The position numbers were made by a program, and so were the translations under genes. 64,000 nucleotides of DNA from Eulemur rufifrons (lineage: Eukaryota > Chordata > Mammalia > Primates > Lemuridae), in contig NC_090989.1 in the NCBI RefSeq assembly GCF_041146395.1, positions 224,162,843-224,226,842 on the forward strand. The letters run 5' to 3'. The notes beneath the pieces are model-generated. The model did not search any database. It was not told the DNA's origin and saw nothing but the letters and a program-made list of their open reading frames with translations. Positions within the stretch are counted from its first letter, which is position 1. Every line of letters starts with the position of its first letter. This document shows positions 12,346 to 25,479 of this stretch, piece by piece.

Positions 12346-14814
12346 AAAAGGTATGGCTTTCAAGATCTCGTAAGTGATAAAAGAAATATAATTTTTGGAG
12401 ACCCTATTGTCTCTGAAAGAAAAAGCTCTCAAGTTGAACTTCAAAGACCTAGATATGAGTCTTGGCTCTACCCCTGTCACAGGGTGAATCATTTAACTTC
12501 TCTGAGGCCCAGTATCTTTATCTGCAAAGCCAAGAGGAAAAATCCATTAAAGATGAGATTCGACAAAGAAAAACACTTTGTAAAATTAAACATGACACAG
12601 ATCATGCTATTGTCTTCCCCAAATCCCACATCCCCCTCCAACATTTAAAATTCATTTTTAAATAGGAGATTATCCATTAAACTATCATTTCACTCTCTGA
12701 AAAAGTCCTAGAAATACTACCCTCTGTCAATGTAGCAGACTGCTAGCTTGCAAGGAAAAGATGGTCGGCATGGTTGGCTTTGGTTTTGTTTACAGCGTTG
12801 ATGCAGGCAACATCTGACTTTTATTCCTAGTGAAACCCAGGCTGCAGCCCAGAGAGGACCAAGCCATGGCATCCCACTGCCCCCTCACTAAAGCTCCTGT
12901 ACTATGGGGTTTGGCTTTGGCTGGAGGAAAGGAAACCCATCCCCACCCTCCAGAAGGTGCACTCAACCTGAGGGACATTATTGCCACTAAGGAATACTTC
13001 CTTCAGCTCCCGTGTGGAAAGGGGCAAAGGTGGATCCTGGTTCCACTGTCACTTACACACACACATAGGAGGCACATAGACACAACTCCCAGGATCCATG
13101 AGTAGACATATGCACACTATCACACAGGACCCTGCAGACACATCTGTGAGGCACAGATTTTCTCAGACACACAGATAGATGCAGGACAGAGGCAGGATGC
13201 ACTTGTTCCTACCCAGTCATGACTTCTAAATGCTTGGGGAAGGGGAGACACAATAGGCAGCGATGTGCAATTGTCCCATTTCCCACAGTGGAGTTACTTA
13301 GAATCTCTCTGAGTGTATTCTTCTAACTTGATGCCAATGCCTCCCATCAAACCTTAAACCTCACCTAGATTTTATCATGTTTTCTCCACCCACAAATGGG
13401 CATACAGGCACCAAGGGAATAAATATGCCCCTCCACATGCCTTAGACTATTATTCTGGGAAAGAGAAAAATGTATTACATAAAAGCTCTCTGCCAACACT
13501 TCTATTCCTTTACATCATGTGCCATATACAAATTTTTTTAATGATTTTCTTTCTGACAACTTTTTTTTCAGAATGTTAACAGCTACTCTTCCAAATTAGA
13601 TTTAGTATGACTGCAGTTTCTAATTAGCTCAAATTAAAGTCCTAGAGAGCAGGGTTGTACAATTTAAACCTTCTGGCTAAAATATTAGAGTAGATGCAGA
13701 ATTTTGATTCTAAATGCGTTATCCCCTGTAACATAACACTAATGAAAGCAGAATTGTTTTCCTGTGTGAACTCTGTTAAATTAGACTTTCCCATTATGGT
13801 TCCTTTCTTGCTTTAAATAAGTCACTTAAGGAAAAAAATGAAAAGAAAAAATGTTTATGACAGTCCTGAATATCCTCTGCTCACTGTGTCATATCCTTGA
13901 GATTCTCAAAGTGAACTAGAGAGAGAGAGGAGCACAAAAAACATAAACTTCCTTGATGCTTCACAGAGAAAGTGCTCTACAGGACCACACAACCACCACT
14001 AGTTTCATCTGCCACGTGCTGTGGAGAACCATATACACAAAGATGCCTGTTTCCTGTCTTCTCGGTTACAAAAAACAAAAAACCACATGAACAAAGCCCA
14101 AAGCCAAGCTGCCATGGATTGCAGAGTGCCAACCCTTGTGTAGTGCTGCGCATGGGTAAGCAGGAGATGGCTAAGTGGAATTTCAAGAAATAACAAAGGC
14201 ACGGATGTTGTGGTTTTCCAAACAACAAGGGACTTCTTCATTTCCACATGGATAATTGTGCAGTTATAGGCTTTGTTACATGGAGACCAGATGGGAGCCA
14301 GAAAGCTCCTCCTCAGCTTCCTGTACCCTGGAAGTCTTCACACACACACTGGGGGGCTGGAGGGAAGGCTGAGAGTTCATTAGAACCAAACCAACATGGA
14401 TTTCACCTTCAATTCCTAACATCTGAACAAGAAAAGTCATAGGCATCTAGAAGTGTAACCCAAGTTCTGTTTCTCAGTCAGCCCACCCAATTCTCAAGAT
14501 TTTGTTGAAAACATCAGGAAACCTCATTTTCCTCAACTGAATAATGGGGTGGTGAAAATAGGAAGTATATTTCTCCCCATAATTAGGCAATTCAGTATGT
14601 GGCAAATACTACAAAATCTTTACCTTAAAGATAAAGGGTCTGACTCGCTAAAACAAGAAAGGGCTCTGCTTGCTGCTGTTTTATCAGGTGGTCGCCCCAC
14701 CTGGACACCAGGTTAAGAACTGTAAGTGTCCACTGGGTTTACACAGATCAAGAAAGCCGACCTGAATGCCCTGAGAAAAGCTGAGATTTTGGTGCCCAAC
14801 AAGAAAGGATGTAA

Positions 14815-14990
14815 AAACTGACTTTGCGCCCTACTGCCTATGTGACTTTGGGCAAGATCCTGAACCCCTCTGTATCTCAGTTTTGTTATCTAAAAGATCT
14901 AAAAGATCACATGACAGAGGGTGAAAGGAAGTGACATAACCAGGCTCCAGCTCACAGCATCTGGCACCCAATAGACTCCTGATACATTTC
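14815..14990 (+). mobile_element. MIR SINE (plus)
   Basis: 'cctatgtgactttgggcaag', 'tcctgaacccctctgtatct' and 'cagttttgttatctaaaaga' are MIR core text. A short direct duplication (atctaaaag) occurs at 14890-14907. Confidence 0.8.
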
Positions 14991-16084
14991 ACTTGCCCTC
15001 CTTGCTACTGTCATTTCTTAATAGCAATTGAATAAATTTGCTGTTGGTGCTGTTGTTGTTATTTTACTAACCTGGAATATTTCTATTTTGAACATTTATG
15101 AAGTACACATAACAAGAAGAAAATAAAAATAAAAATCACCTGTAGTCTTACCACCTAAAAATGACCACCATTAACATTTTGCATGTAGACTTTGTCTATG
15201 TGTCTTGGCCTCTCTCTCTCTGTTTCACTTATGTGTTTTTACAAAAGGGATTGCTGTCATTCACTTACTATATCTAACCCTTCCCTTGAGTCTCTCTTTC
15301 CATGTCACTTATAAATAATAATCTTCCTTGATATGATTTTAATGGTTCTATAGTCTTCTATTATTTAAATGCACTATTGTTTATTGACCAATGTAAAAGT
15401 GTTCTCTTACCTCAAATTTTTATATATAAAAAAACATGTTTGAGGACTAAACCCACATTATGATATAAATTAAACTGGATGTAGTTTGCCAATAACTAAG
15501 CAACAAATGACTTGTAACATGCTAACACAACTGCCACGTCTTTCTTCTTTAAACATAAACCTGCTCATTAAGAAGCTGCTGATATCCACAGAAGGCAGTG
15601 GCAGGCCTGGGTCTGCGTCCTGGTCCTGACCTGGACCTTCTTTGATTTTCCCCATCTGTGCCTCTGATTGGCCCTGCCCACTTGTATGTACCAGGCTGGC
15701 CTACTAATTTATTGATGTCATGGAGCTCACTGCACAAAGCTGCCCTTGCAAGAGAGATTTCTTCCTAGAACAGTCAGATGAACACTGCTTATATTTCTTA
15801 CTCTTGGTCCATCATGCACCAGCACAAGTTCTATTTATTGTCATAGAAACAAATGTAGGTCATTTGGGAACATTTAGGTAATTCCTTCATTTCTGTGCAG
15901 TCTTTAAACATTTCTGACATTTTAGACTCTGTTCTATCTTCTTCTTAAATATATCCAGGGAAGAAGACATAGCTTTATGGGCACAGGTCTGTGCACACAT
16001 GCACAATCATATGCTATGTGATAAACTTTCAGAATTCTTAAGAACACTTCACAGCTGGCACCTTCATAGGTAGACAGAAATTAA

Positions 16085-16235
16085 ATAAATATATATATAT
16101 ATATATATATATATCTCCCCTGAACAAAAAACTCAGTATCTCTGGCACATTTATATATAGGTAGAACATATATATACATATTTTTTATATATATACACCC
16201 ACACTTTTATATATATATACACATTTTCTTTATAG
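16085..16235. repeat. TA-rich microsatellite cluster
   Basis: A pure AT run (about 16088-16114) followed by several shorter tatata/acata clusters. Likely unstable and able to extrude as cruciform. Confidence 0.9.
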
Positions 16236-17011
16236 ATAGAACAAAACAAAACAAGAAAAGAACTCACTTCTCTTAAAGCCATGGGCTTTCTCTGAATAAT
16301 TGTCACAATCAATTAAAATACATTTGTATGGATTTTTAAATAAATTCCCTCAGACCAGTTTCTGTCTGACTAGAAAATAATAACTGCCCATTTGCTAAGC
16401 GCCCCCACCCCTTATGCTCTATTCCAGTGAACTAAAGACCTCTGGCCATCACAGATTTACAACTCAACAAGATTAAACAATTTACTGTTATTTATGACAG
16501 CCAAGCTGGATCTTCTGTATTATATTCCACATTAGCTTCTATCACTTTACATTTGGGAGATCCTGTCCAAGAAAAGATTATGCCTCCTACCCAAACATTC
16601 AGCAGAGCTGCAGGAACAAGCCCCCTGACAAACATCCTGCCAAAATACTTTAAAGCATGGCAAGCTCCCGCAGCTGTGCATTTTCAGACTACTCAACAGA
16701 TTAGCGTGGAGTCTCTTAGCCTCTGCTTGGTCTGTTCCTTTCAGTAATCTCTCACATGGCCCAGTCCATTAGGTTTGAAAATCTTCATGAAATGAGCAGA
16801 TTAAGATCTGGCCTCAGTGGGGAGCAGCGGGGTGGGCAAGGGGGGTGGGAGTTTGCTCTTAACACAGCCTGAGCTTCAGAAAGGTTTAAGATGGAAAAGC
16901 ATGGCATTGACTCAGCTCATTCTTAGCAAGGAGACAGAGATCACACCAAAAAAGTCCTTTATGTTGAGTGGAAGTCTGTGCCGGAGCAGCTGTTGCCACT
17001 CCATGTACTGT

Positions 17012-17071
17012 GGTAGTGTATCTGTGTGCATGTGTGCGTGTGTGTGTGTGTGCTCGCGCACGCGTGCATGC
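17012..17071. repeat. Alternating purine-pyrimidine tract
   Basis: GT repeats pass into gctcgcgcacgcgtgcatgc, a nearly perfect alternating purine-pyrimidine run with CG steps. This is the sequence type that most readily forms Z-DNA. Confidence 0.8.
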
Positions 17072-17227
17072 TGGGAGGAGAGAGGGGATCAGGCCTTCCC
17101 CAGTCACCACCCCAGCCTTAGTCAGTGACCTGGAGGAGTGCCAAAAATCAAGAGGAAGCTGTACCAGAGCAACTGTGACCACCACATCAGCAGGTGTCTT
17201 CTGATTAGTAAAGCTACTGGTGCTACA

Positions 17228-17255
<28 letters not shown>
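17228..17255. repeat. CA microsatellite
   Basis: An uninterrupted CA run of 14 units. Confidence 0.95.
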
Positions 17256-17258
<3 letters not shown>

Positions 17259-17384
17259 CTTCTTTTATTTTAAACAGAGCAAAATATTTTGGTAATAATT
17301 GTTATATGAACAAATAAAATAATTCATAATACTGTAATCCAATACCACATTCAATGCTTCCAATGCCCAGGAAGACCTGTGGCA

Positions 17385-17500
17385 GGTATTATTATTTTCC
17401 CTAGTTTTATAAATGAGGAAACAAACCTCAGGATGCCAGGTGACTTCCCCAGGGTAATACAAGTTGCAAATGGTAGTACCTTGATTCAAATCCAGAGTGG
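17385..17500 (-). mobile_element. MIR SINE (minus)
   Basis: 'ggtattattattttcccta', 'aaatgaggaaacaaacctca' and 'gtaccttgattcaaatccag' are reverse MIR core text. The Alu just downstream may have landed in its flank. Confidence 0.75.
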
Positions 17501-17507
17501 CTCCTTT

Positions 17508-17899
<392 letters not shown>

Positions 17900-17999
17900 T
17901 TAATTATGAAAGCAATGCATATTAATATATGATATTTTTTAATCGTGACATATACAAAGCAAAAAGGGAAAGGATTCTCTTCCCCGCACCGTAAACACA

Positions 18000-18700
18000 C
18001 ACACCCTCCAGATGTCTCCACTATTGACTCTTTGAAGTATGTTCTTCCAACCCTATTTTTTATGCCTATGTTATATGCACAAAAGTGGGATCACGCTATA
18101 CACAATACTCTGGTAATCGCTTTTTTCACCTAACAAGCTATCATTCATATCTATTTCATATTACATATAAATCCATATCCTTTGTTTATAGATTTTAATG
18201 GTGTCTATCAAGTGGTTGTGTCATGAATTATGTACCTGTTTTCTAGTATTGAATATATAGATTGTTTCCAATGTTTTCCTTAGCAAAATGCTGCAGTGAA
18301 TATTCTTGTACATAGAAGTTTGCACATTTGCTCTAGAAAATCTACATGATAGATTCTCAGATTAAGGGATCCCTAGATTATTAGACAACTACTCTATTAA
18401 TTTAGATATGTACTGTCAAATTGCCTGGCCAAAAGTTATATCAGTTTAACTTCCACCAATAATGTACAAACATGATAATTTTTTAACACCTACGCCAACT
18501 CTGAGTATTTTCAACTTTTTTTTTTTTTTTACAAATTGATGGACTGTTTTTATTTACATTTCTCTGGTTATGAATTAAGATTGATCACCTTTTCATGTGT
18601 TTGTTGTTGACAATGTTTGTATTGAATTGTTTGAATTTTCTTACTGATTTGGAAGAATTTTTATATATGGTAGTTTTAATCATTTGTTATAAAACTCTCC
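18000..18700 (-). mobile_element. Old L1-type fragment (minus)
   Basis: 'gattgtttccaatgttttcc', 'gcaaaatgctgcagtgaata', 'ttgtacatagaagtttgcac' and 'ttcatgtgtttgttgttgac' are reverse-complement text of ancient L1 (L1M/HAL1 class). Heavily diverged, and frames are broken. Confidence 0.6.
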
Positions 18701-20237
18701 TCCCAGCATTTTGTAGGTCTCTTTTCAAATAGAATAAACTCTTGCCCTCTGATTTCAGATCCTTTCTCTTTCCATTAGAAATTCCTAAATACAAAACTAG
18801 ATACCCCTAGCTAAAAACCAGGATTCTTATTAGGGCAAAAACAATAGAAAGGCAATAATTACATATTATATTTATATAAAATACCTATTAATATAGACTT
18901 GGAAAGGGAAAGGAAAAGTTAAAAACGTCCATGACTTCAGGCTCAGAAAAAGAACTTCTTTGAGAGTTGAATGTTCCTGAAATTTTCCTTTTCATGCAAA
19001 TAAAGGCATTACTCCAAAAGTTGATGTCACTAAAAATATAAGAGATGAAAGATATTCAAAGACTCAGAGAATGTGGATTTTCATTTTTAACAAGCCTTGT
19101 ATATATTCTAGATATACTCTTATTCATAACTAAGACAGTCAAATCAGATAAAAGAACCTAAATATTTCTCTTTGGCTATGCAAGTATAAGCATTAAAGGC
19201 ATATTGGTGCTTTTGAGTGTTTGCAAATTAACTCTCAAGGCTATAGGCTGACACAGGACATTGAAGCCCTAGCTTTTTACCTTCAATTTAAACATCCTTG
19301 GACAATTCACGCCTATTTTTCCTGCCTATTACTCCCAAATAATCTTGTTCAAATTCTATTACAGTGCTTGTTTATGTTACTGCTGTCCAACAGAAGAGTA
19401 TCCAGGGCCCAAAAACTGGGAGTTTAGATTGATTAATTCAATACCTATGCTTGGACTTTTCCAAAAGTGGCTTCCAACTTCTAGTCCTCAAGTCTGTATA
19501 GAAGATAGCAAACTTCCAGAGTTCACAAAGAGCTCAAAGAGAACAGATGTTTTATAGAAAATTCTTAGGGCAAGTTTCATACATAATGTTGCTGATGTGT
19601 GTCTGCCTTTTCAATAAACATCATTATGCTTTATCACAAGATTTAATAAAGCAGCTTAGTTAAAAATGCCATCTGGGTCTCTGGACACATTAAACAAAGC
19701 TTAAAATAACCACTCCAGCAACTGGGAGGGCCCAGCTGTTCTCACAACCTCTCCCACTCCTTTTACTTCCCCATAAAAAGAGTGAATGAAGACTAGAGAC
19801 TAAAAGTGTCAAGAATGAACTGACCCAAACAGGGAGATCAATGAAACCAAGGGCTCCCTCAAGTTTGCTGTTGCTCACATAATAGATTTCCTAATTCCAG
19901 CACTTGGTGATGGTGATTCAGAAAGGGAAGCAAGAGAGAGGTATGAAAGGCTCGTTAGAGTTTTCTAATGCATCACAAACCTCCCTGCCCTCCCTAATGT
20001 CTGGATTATCGTTGCTCTTCCCGTTCACCTACTCTGTAGTGAATACTAGGAGAAAATACAAAGCCAATCTCCACCCAGTTCTTTTTCCCTTCTAGAGATG
20101 GGAGCTTGAGCCACCCAACCCCAGGCTTTCAGCTCCATTCCAGGAAAGAAGCCCTGGGTATTGAAGCACAGGTTTCCCTCTCTTGCTTCCTTTTTCTGCC
20201 CTCCTTACTCCCCCCTCCACCTACCCACCCCCAACAT

Positions 20238-20242
<5 letters not shown>

Positions 20243-20268
<26 letters not shown>

Positions 20269-20269
20269 A
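20243..20269. repeat. CA microsatellite
   Basis: CA run of about 13 units within a C-rich stretch. The open frames read across it in several frames are artefacts of the repeat. Confidence 0.95.
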
Positions 20270-20799
20270 ACACTGCCCCTACCACCCATCTCATCCCACT
20301 TTGCTTCACTTCCAAACTTATGTTCCTTGGTTTTGGGCCATACCAAGATTTTTTTCCCCAGACAGTTCTAGTAAATGCCAAACCAAGTGTATTCCCATCC
20401 TTTAGAGCAACCAGCTTTTCACGGCCAATTGGAATCAAATACAACCTGTGCAGGCATCTATCTGGAGAACGTTCCAAGTCCCCTGCTGACCTAGCCTTCC
20501 TCATACCACTGCACTTCAGCTTCCCCCTCTGAAAGATTTCACAAGGCACTGAGACAGTCTTGAATTCTGTAAGAGGCACTGCATGTTAATGTTATTGCTA
20601 ATCATCATGTGACCAGTATAGTGCATGGCTAATCAATAAATGGATTTTCTCTTGGCTAAAACTTACAACAGAGCTGTAAGTTGTTAGCCAAAGGGCTTGA
20701 TTCAATGCATACAGTCAAATCATAATTATCTGAGATATAGTCAGTTGATCATACTTCTTTACATTTCAGGAAATAATACTCCTTTACATTTCTCAGTAC

Positions 20800-20960
20800 T
20801 ATAGATGTTACACAAAGTGCTTTCATATGCAGTGCTTCATTAGATTCCCAGGATAATTTAGTGATGCTGTCATACCTGATTTTTAGGTGAGGAAACAAGT
20901 GGTTTCTAGGCATTTCAAGAGGCTAACACATCTGACCTCCAATTTGTATGGCAGAGGTAG
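20800..20960 (-). mobile_element. MIR SINE (minus)
   Basis: 'cagtgcttcattagattccc', 'gtgaggaaacaagtggtttc' and 'cagaggtaggaaaag' are diverged reverse MIR text. Confidence 0.6.
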
Positions 20961-21194
20961 GAAAAGAAGGCACACTTTCTGGCTGCTGATACAAGGTTTT
21001 TTCTACCATACTTCACTACCTCCAAGGCTAAAGTTAAAAGAGGACATGATTATCACATGAAAAAAATCTGGTTTGTATCTGCCAAATGTGTATTTATAGT
21101 ACTTGGTGACTTATTTAATTTAACCTATGGTTGTTTTTTGGTTGTAACAGGCTGACTCCGTTTTTGAAAACAGATTTTAAACACTAAGTTTATG

Positions 21195-21400
21195 GATCTG
21201 TGGTATCTAGTATGGTAGCTACTAACCACTTGTAGCCATTAATATTTAAATTTCTATTTTAATTAAAATTAAGGAAAATGCAAAATCCAGTTCTTCAGTT
21301 TCTCTAGCTACATTTCAAGTATTCAGTATCCACATGTGGCTAGTGGCTGGAGCAGTGCAGATTATAGAACTTTTCCATCATCAGAGAAAGTTCCATTTGA
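21195..21400 (-). mobile_element. hAT-Charlie-type element (MER20-like)
   Basis: 'gtagctactaaccacttgta', 'aattaaaattaaggaaaatg', 'cacatgtggctagtggctgg' and 'tatagaacttttccatcatc' match the palindromic arms and terminus of this nonautonomous family. A second end-like piece (gaaagttccatttgatagtg) extends to 21405. Confidence 0.75.
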
Positions 21401-22499
21401 TAGTGCTAATGTAGAATACCATTTCCAAAGAAAGAAAATTTTAGAAAAAGTCACAAACATCTTGAGGCAGGTACAGTGCTGTCACTTGTCCAATATTGAT
21501 GGTAGTTTAGGACTAAAAAATATTAGAACCAAGAGCAGAAATAGAGAGATGGCTCTTAGGTATACCCACCCAGAAAAGGGCAAAGGCATTCCTGTAGCCA
21601 TTGTGTTGCATTTAGCTCTTAAACTCTTTAAGAGTTTAGAATAAGTTGATATATAGAAGATCTAAACCACTGAAGAGGCTTTGAAGCAGATGGAAATAGA
21701 AACAGGACCAAAAACCAATTGCTTACAAACTCAGCTTAATCACAATTCACTTAAATGATAATATTTATTCTTTGTACATAGTTATTTGTCTTTTGCTCTA
21801 TATGTAGGACAGAGTTTGTATCTTTAAAGGGGAATTAAAATACTTCTGGGGATTTTTTTATATAAGCTCCCATATCCACATAAAAAAATACAAAAACAGG
21901 TAGAAAGTATCTTCTCATTTAATCACTAATCCATTCAAATTAAATATAAAAATGCAAGCATCCATAGTGATATCCAAAAAAGTGAAAGTGAAAAAAACAA
22001 AATTCATTTGTCCAGTGGAGCTGACTAATTCACCAAATCCTTACTCTGAAAAATGGTAATTAAAAAAAGAGAAAAATAAACATATATTCTGCAATGGAAT
22101 TATGTTTCAAGGTAACCAATTAGCCCAGTTGTGAGGAAAATGCCCAGTTTATAGAAAAACAGCAGCTAAAACATGTGAATAGAATTAGAGAATTAGAAAA
22201 ATCACCATTTTGAAACCCCTAATGAAGTAATCAACTCAAGTAAGGATTATTAATAATTGCTAAAACAACTGGGTAAAGTTGTTATGAAACCGAATATGCA
22301 CATGGTACAAAGTTTACCTCACAGGCTGCTGGCTTGACCCGAGGAAGAAAATAATGGAGGATATAGGAAGGAAGGTACCATCATAGCCCTGCAATCATCT
22401 CAGCATCACTCATTATGGGATATGAATACACACCATCATATATGAAAGATTCTTGGGGAAAAAAGTTGAGCCTGAATCCAATTAAGCCTTGGAACGGGA

Positions 22500-22805
22500 T
22501 GAATGCTTATGACCTCCCAAAATTCATATATTGAAATCCTAACTCCCAAAGTGATGGTATTAGGAGGTGGGGTTTTTAGGGAGTGATTAGGTCATGAGGG
22601 TGAAGGCTTCCTTATTGGAATTTGTGCCCTTATAAAAGAGACGTTGGAGAGAGAGCTAGTTTCTTCCACTATGTGAGGACACAGCAAGAAAGCCCAATTT
22701 TATGAACCAAGAAGCTGGCTTTCACCAGACATGGAAACTGCCAGTACCTTGATCTTGGAATTTCCAGCCTCTCAGAACTGTGAGAAATAAAAGTCTTGAG
22801 ATAAA
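22500..22805 (+). mobile_element. LTR-type repeat (MaLR-like, plus)
   Basis: 'cccaaaattcatatattgaa', 'gtgatggtattaggaggtgg', 'gtgcccttataaaagagacg', 'actatgtgaggacacagcaa' and 'cagaactgtgagaaataaaa' follow the known order. Fairly complete, and it ends close to its poly(A)-signal-like aataaa. Confidence 0.75.
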
Positions 22806-25191
22806 TAACCAAGTGCAATGTGTGTTCCTTGATTGGAAGAAACTAGCTTCAACAAACCAACCATAAAAGACATTTCAGAACAATTAAGGAAATCTGAATG
22901 TGGACTGGGTAATACATGATATAAAGAAGACATTTTTTATTTTGTTTGAAATGATATTGTCACTATATAGAAAATGTTCTTATTTTTTTAGAGCTCTATA
23001 CTGAAGAATTAAGGGGTAAAATATGATTTTCTTTAATAGACTTTAAAACACGTAAGCAAAAATTAACTGACACAAATATAGCAAAATTATTACAATCTAG
23101 TCTATCAATGGATGTTATTAATCTCATCTCTCCACTTTTCTTCATGTTTGAAAATTTCATAATTTTATAATAAAATTTTTAAAATCCCAAGTTATACAGG
23201 TATATATGTTTGAAATATTTATTTCAAACTTTGAGATATTAAAACATAAGTAATATAGTTTATCATTCTAGAAATTTCATATTTCTGTTCTCCTCCAGCA
23301 ATTACATAAAGAGTAACTACAGTTTTTCACAGAAAATTGCTTTGTAAAATTAACTTTTTCAATCAAAACCAAGATTTTTCAGATAGAGAGAATGCAATCC
23401 ATCAGGTTTGTCAGTCCAAAGAGAATAAACTCTAGTTTTCTACAATTTTTCTAGCCCATTTATGACTATGCAATAGGAAATCAAAAGGCCAAAGTATTTG
23501 GAATCAAAGTTCACCATTCCGGAGTCTAACTCAGCAAGACAAACTGGGAGACAGGTGCATTCCCATCAATTTTCAATCATTCAAGACCAATTATCCACTC
23601 CCTTTAGACCACTTTTCTCCTGAAGGCAGCCTTCTGACTATTCACTTTGCTTTAGCACAAGCCCCCAAGAAAGTGAACAAAATGAGGAAAAGATTGGTTA
23701 AAGTTGGCTGTTTGAAATTTTGAAAAATTTCCACCATTCCCTTTCCCCATAGCCACCCCTTTTAGAAGTAGTACTTTCAGATTATTTAAGGATTGATGCT
23801 TCTATGTGAATTTTAATTTGCCATTCTGTCCTTCATAACAGCTGCTAGGTTAAATTTGACTCTATCTTAAATACATATTAACATATGCTAATTATCTCCT
23901 AAAATAAACTTCACTCTTAGACTAACTAAAACGTGTTAGTCATAGAAGACCCATCGAAGTAAGAGGTTGAAGAGTATTTATTTATGGTAAAGTGGACCAA
24001 GAAATAATAATGCATAATAATCATTTGCCCATACAAGTAAACAACCGTAGCTTCAAAAATATCCTGACCCACGATAAATATTAGACAGGCTATGTTTCTC
24101 TCACTCCCTGAAAAAATTGGCCCAGGAAGGAGCATGAAAGCTGCCATAGCCCTCCCCAGGCTCGTTATTCTCCATCACTCCACGAGAACAGCTTTGTCAG
24201 ACAACAGTGAAAGACCATTTGTCAACCTCTCTCCAACTCTCTGATTCTAGCCAACTTTCATCAATCTCAAGTGAGAAGCCGGACAGAAATACAAGTCCCA
24301 TATCTCCAGCATCACTGTGCTAGAGTCGAAAATTGCAATTCCACCACCCACCCCAATATCACTGGCCCTATTTCTCCCAATTGCTTTTGGTTATTTTTTG
24401 TAAAATCCTCTTTCCTCATCCCTGAAACACTGAGAAGGAAGAATTATAGCAGGCAAAGGTGAAGCATAGAGAATCCTAAAGTTTTTTTTTAAATAAGAAA
24501 GGAGAAAATTAAAAGGAGAGTGTTGGGAAGGAGGAAGAGAATCCAAATTGTTAGTTTTTACTTTTAAAGATGTTCGCACTCATTTATACATCTGCAAAAG
24601 AGATTGCCCTTAATGAAAAGTTCTATGTGTGTGGGTCTGCTTGCATTGACAAGGTGGAAATTGCTTTTTTAGACAATGTTTCCCACAGATAATTCAGATA
24701 CCTCTGCAATTAGGTATCCCTCTTGTAAATGTCCTTGAGATGCTGCCAGACTTGGGAAAGAGGAAATTGGAATATGGGGCTATGCCAAAAGGTGCTTCTT
24801 TTATAAGATAGGGAGGAAAAGGGCAGAAGGAGAAAAACCCAAGGTCTGAGAATTCAGATTGCAAAAGAAGATTACAGAGGTTGTGGGAGAAGGAAGAGAA
24901 AATCAAGATGAAAACTGAAAGGGGAAGACACATGAAATGTTGTCAAATGCCAAAAGGCATCTTGGAGAGAAGTTGGGAATTGCTTTAAGAAAACCACTGC
25001 AAATCTCATTTCAGGCCATTTAGAGATATGCCTCCTGGGAACAGAGTTCAAGCTGTTCAGCATCAAACAAATTGATTTACCCCATCCCTGCCCTAATCAA
25101 ATAAATCATTCAGTAATTCCACTGAGGAACCAGTGATATTTAAAACCTTCAGGGTCCACTCTTGCCAAATATGTCAGGGATCAAAACTGGG

Positions 25192-25221
25192 GTGTGTGTG
25201 TGTGTGCGTGTGTGTGTGTGT
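25192..25221. repeat. TG microsatellite
   Basis: TG run of about 15 units with one C interruption, about 500 bp downstream of PGM5 exon 1 within intron 1. Confidence 0.95.
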
Positions 25222-25479
25222 TTTGAAACAACACTACGTTAAATTTGACAGAGCTAAGATTTAGGGGGCTTGAGGATTATTGCAAAAAGGACAGAGAAGG
25301 AGGGAAAAACTACGTTGGGAGCCTAAGAAAGAAGTCTGTGTGGGGAGGGTGGGCAGCGAACGCAGTTGGAACAATATTTAAAACCGGGAGCTGCTGAAAA
25401 GGGCTGGGGAAGAGAATGTCTAAAAGAAAAAGCAGGTGTGGGACGTGGGCAGAGTCAAGGAAGAGTTCAGGACCTCCGG

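Noticed and set aside
20106..20579. Several overlapping frames of 99-124 codons around the CA repeat
   Set aside because: Microsatellite translation (His-Thr repeats) in multiple frames.
21336..21644. 102-codon plus-strand frame
   Set aside because: Starts inside a hAT relic and has no recognisable protein.
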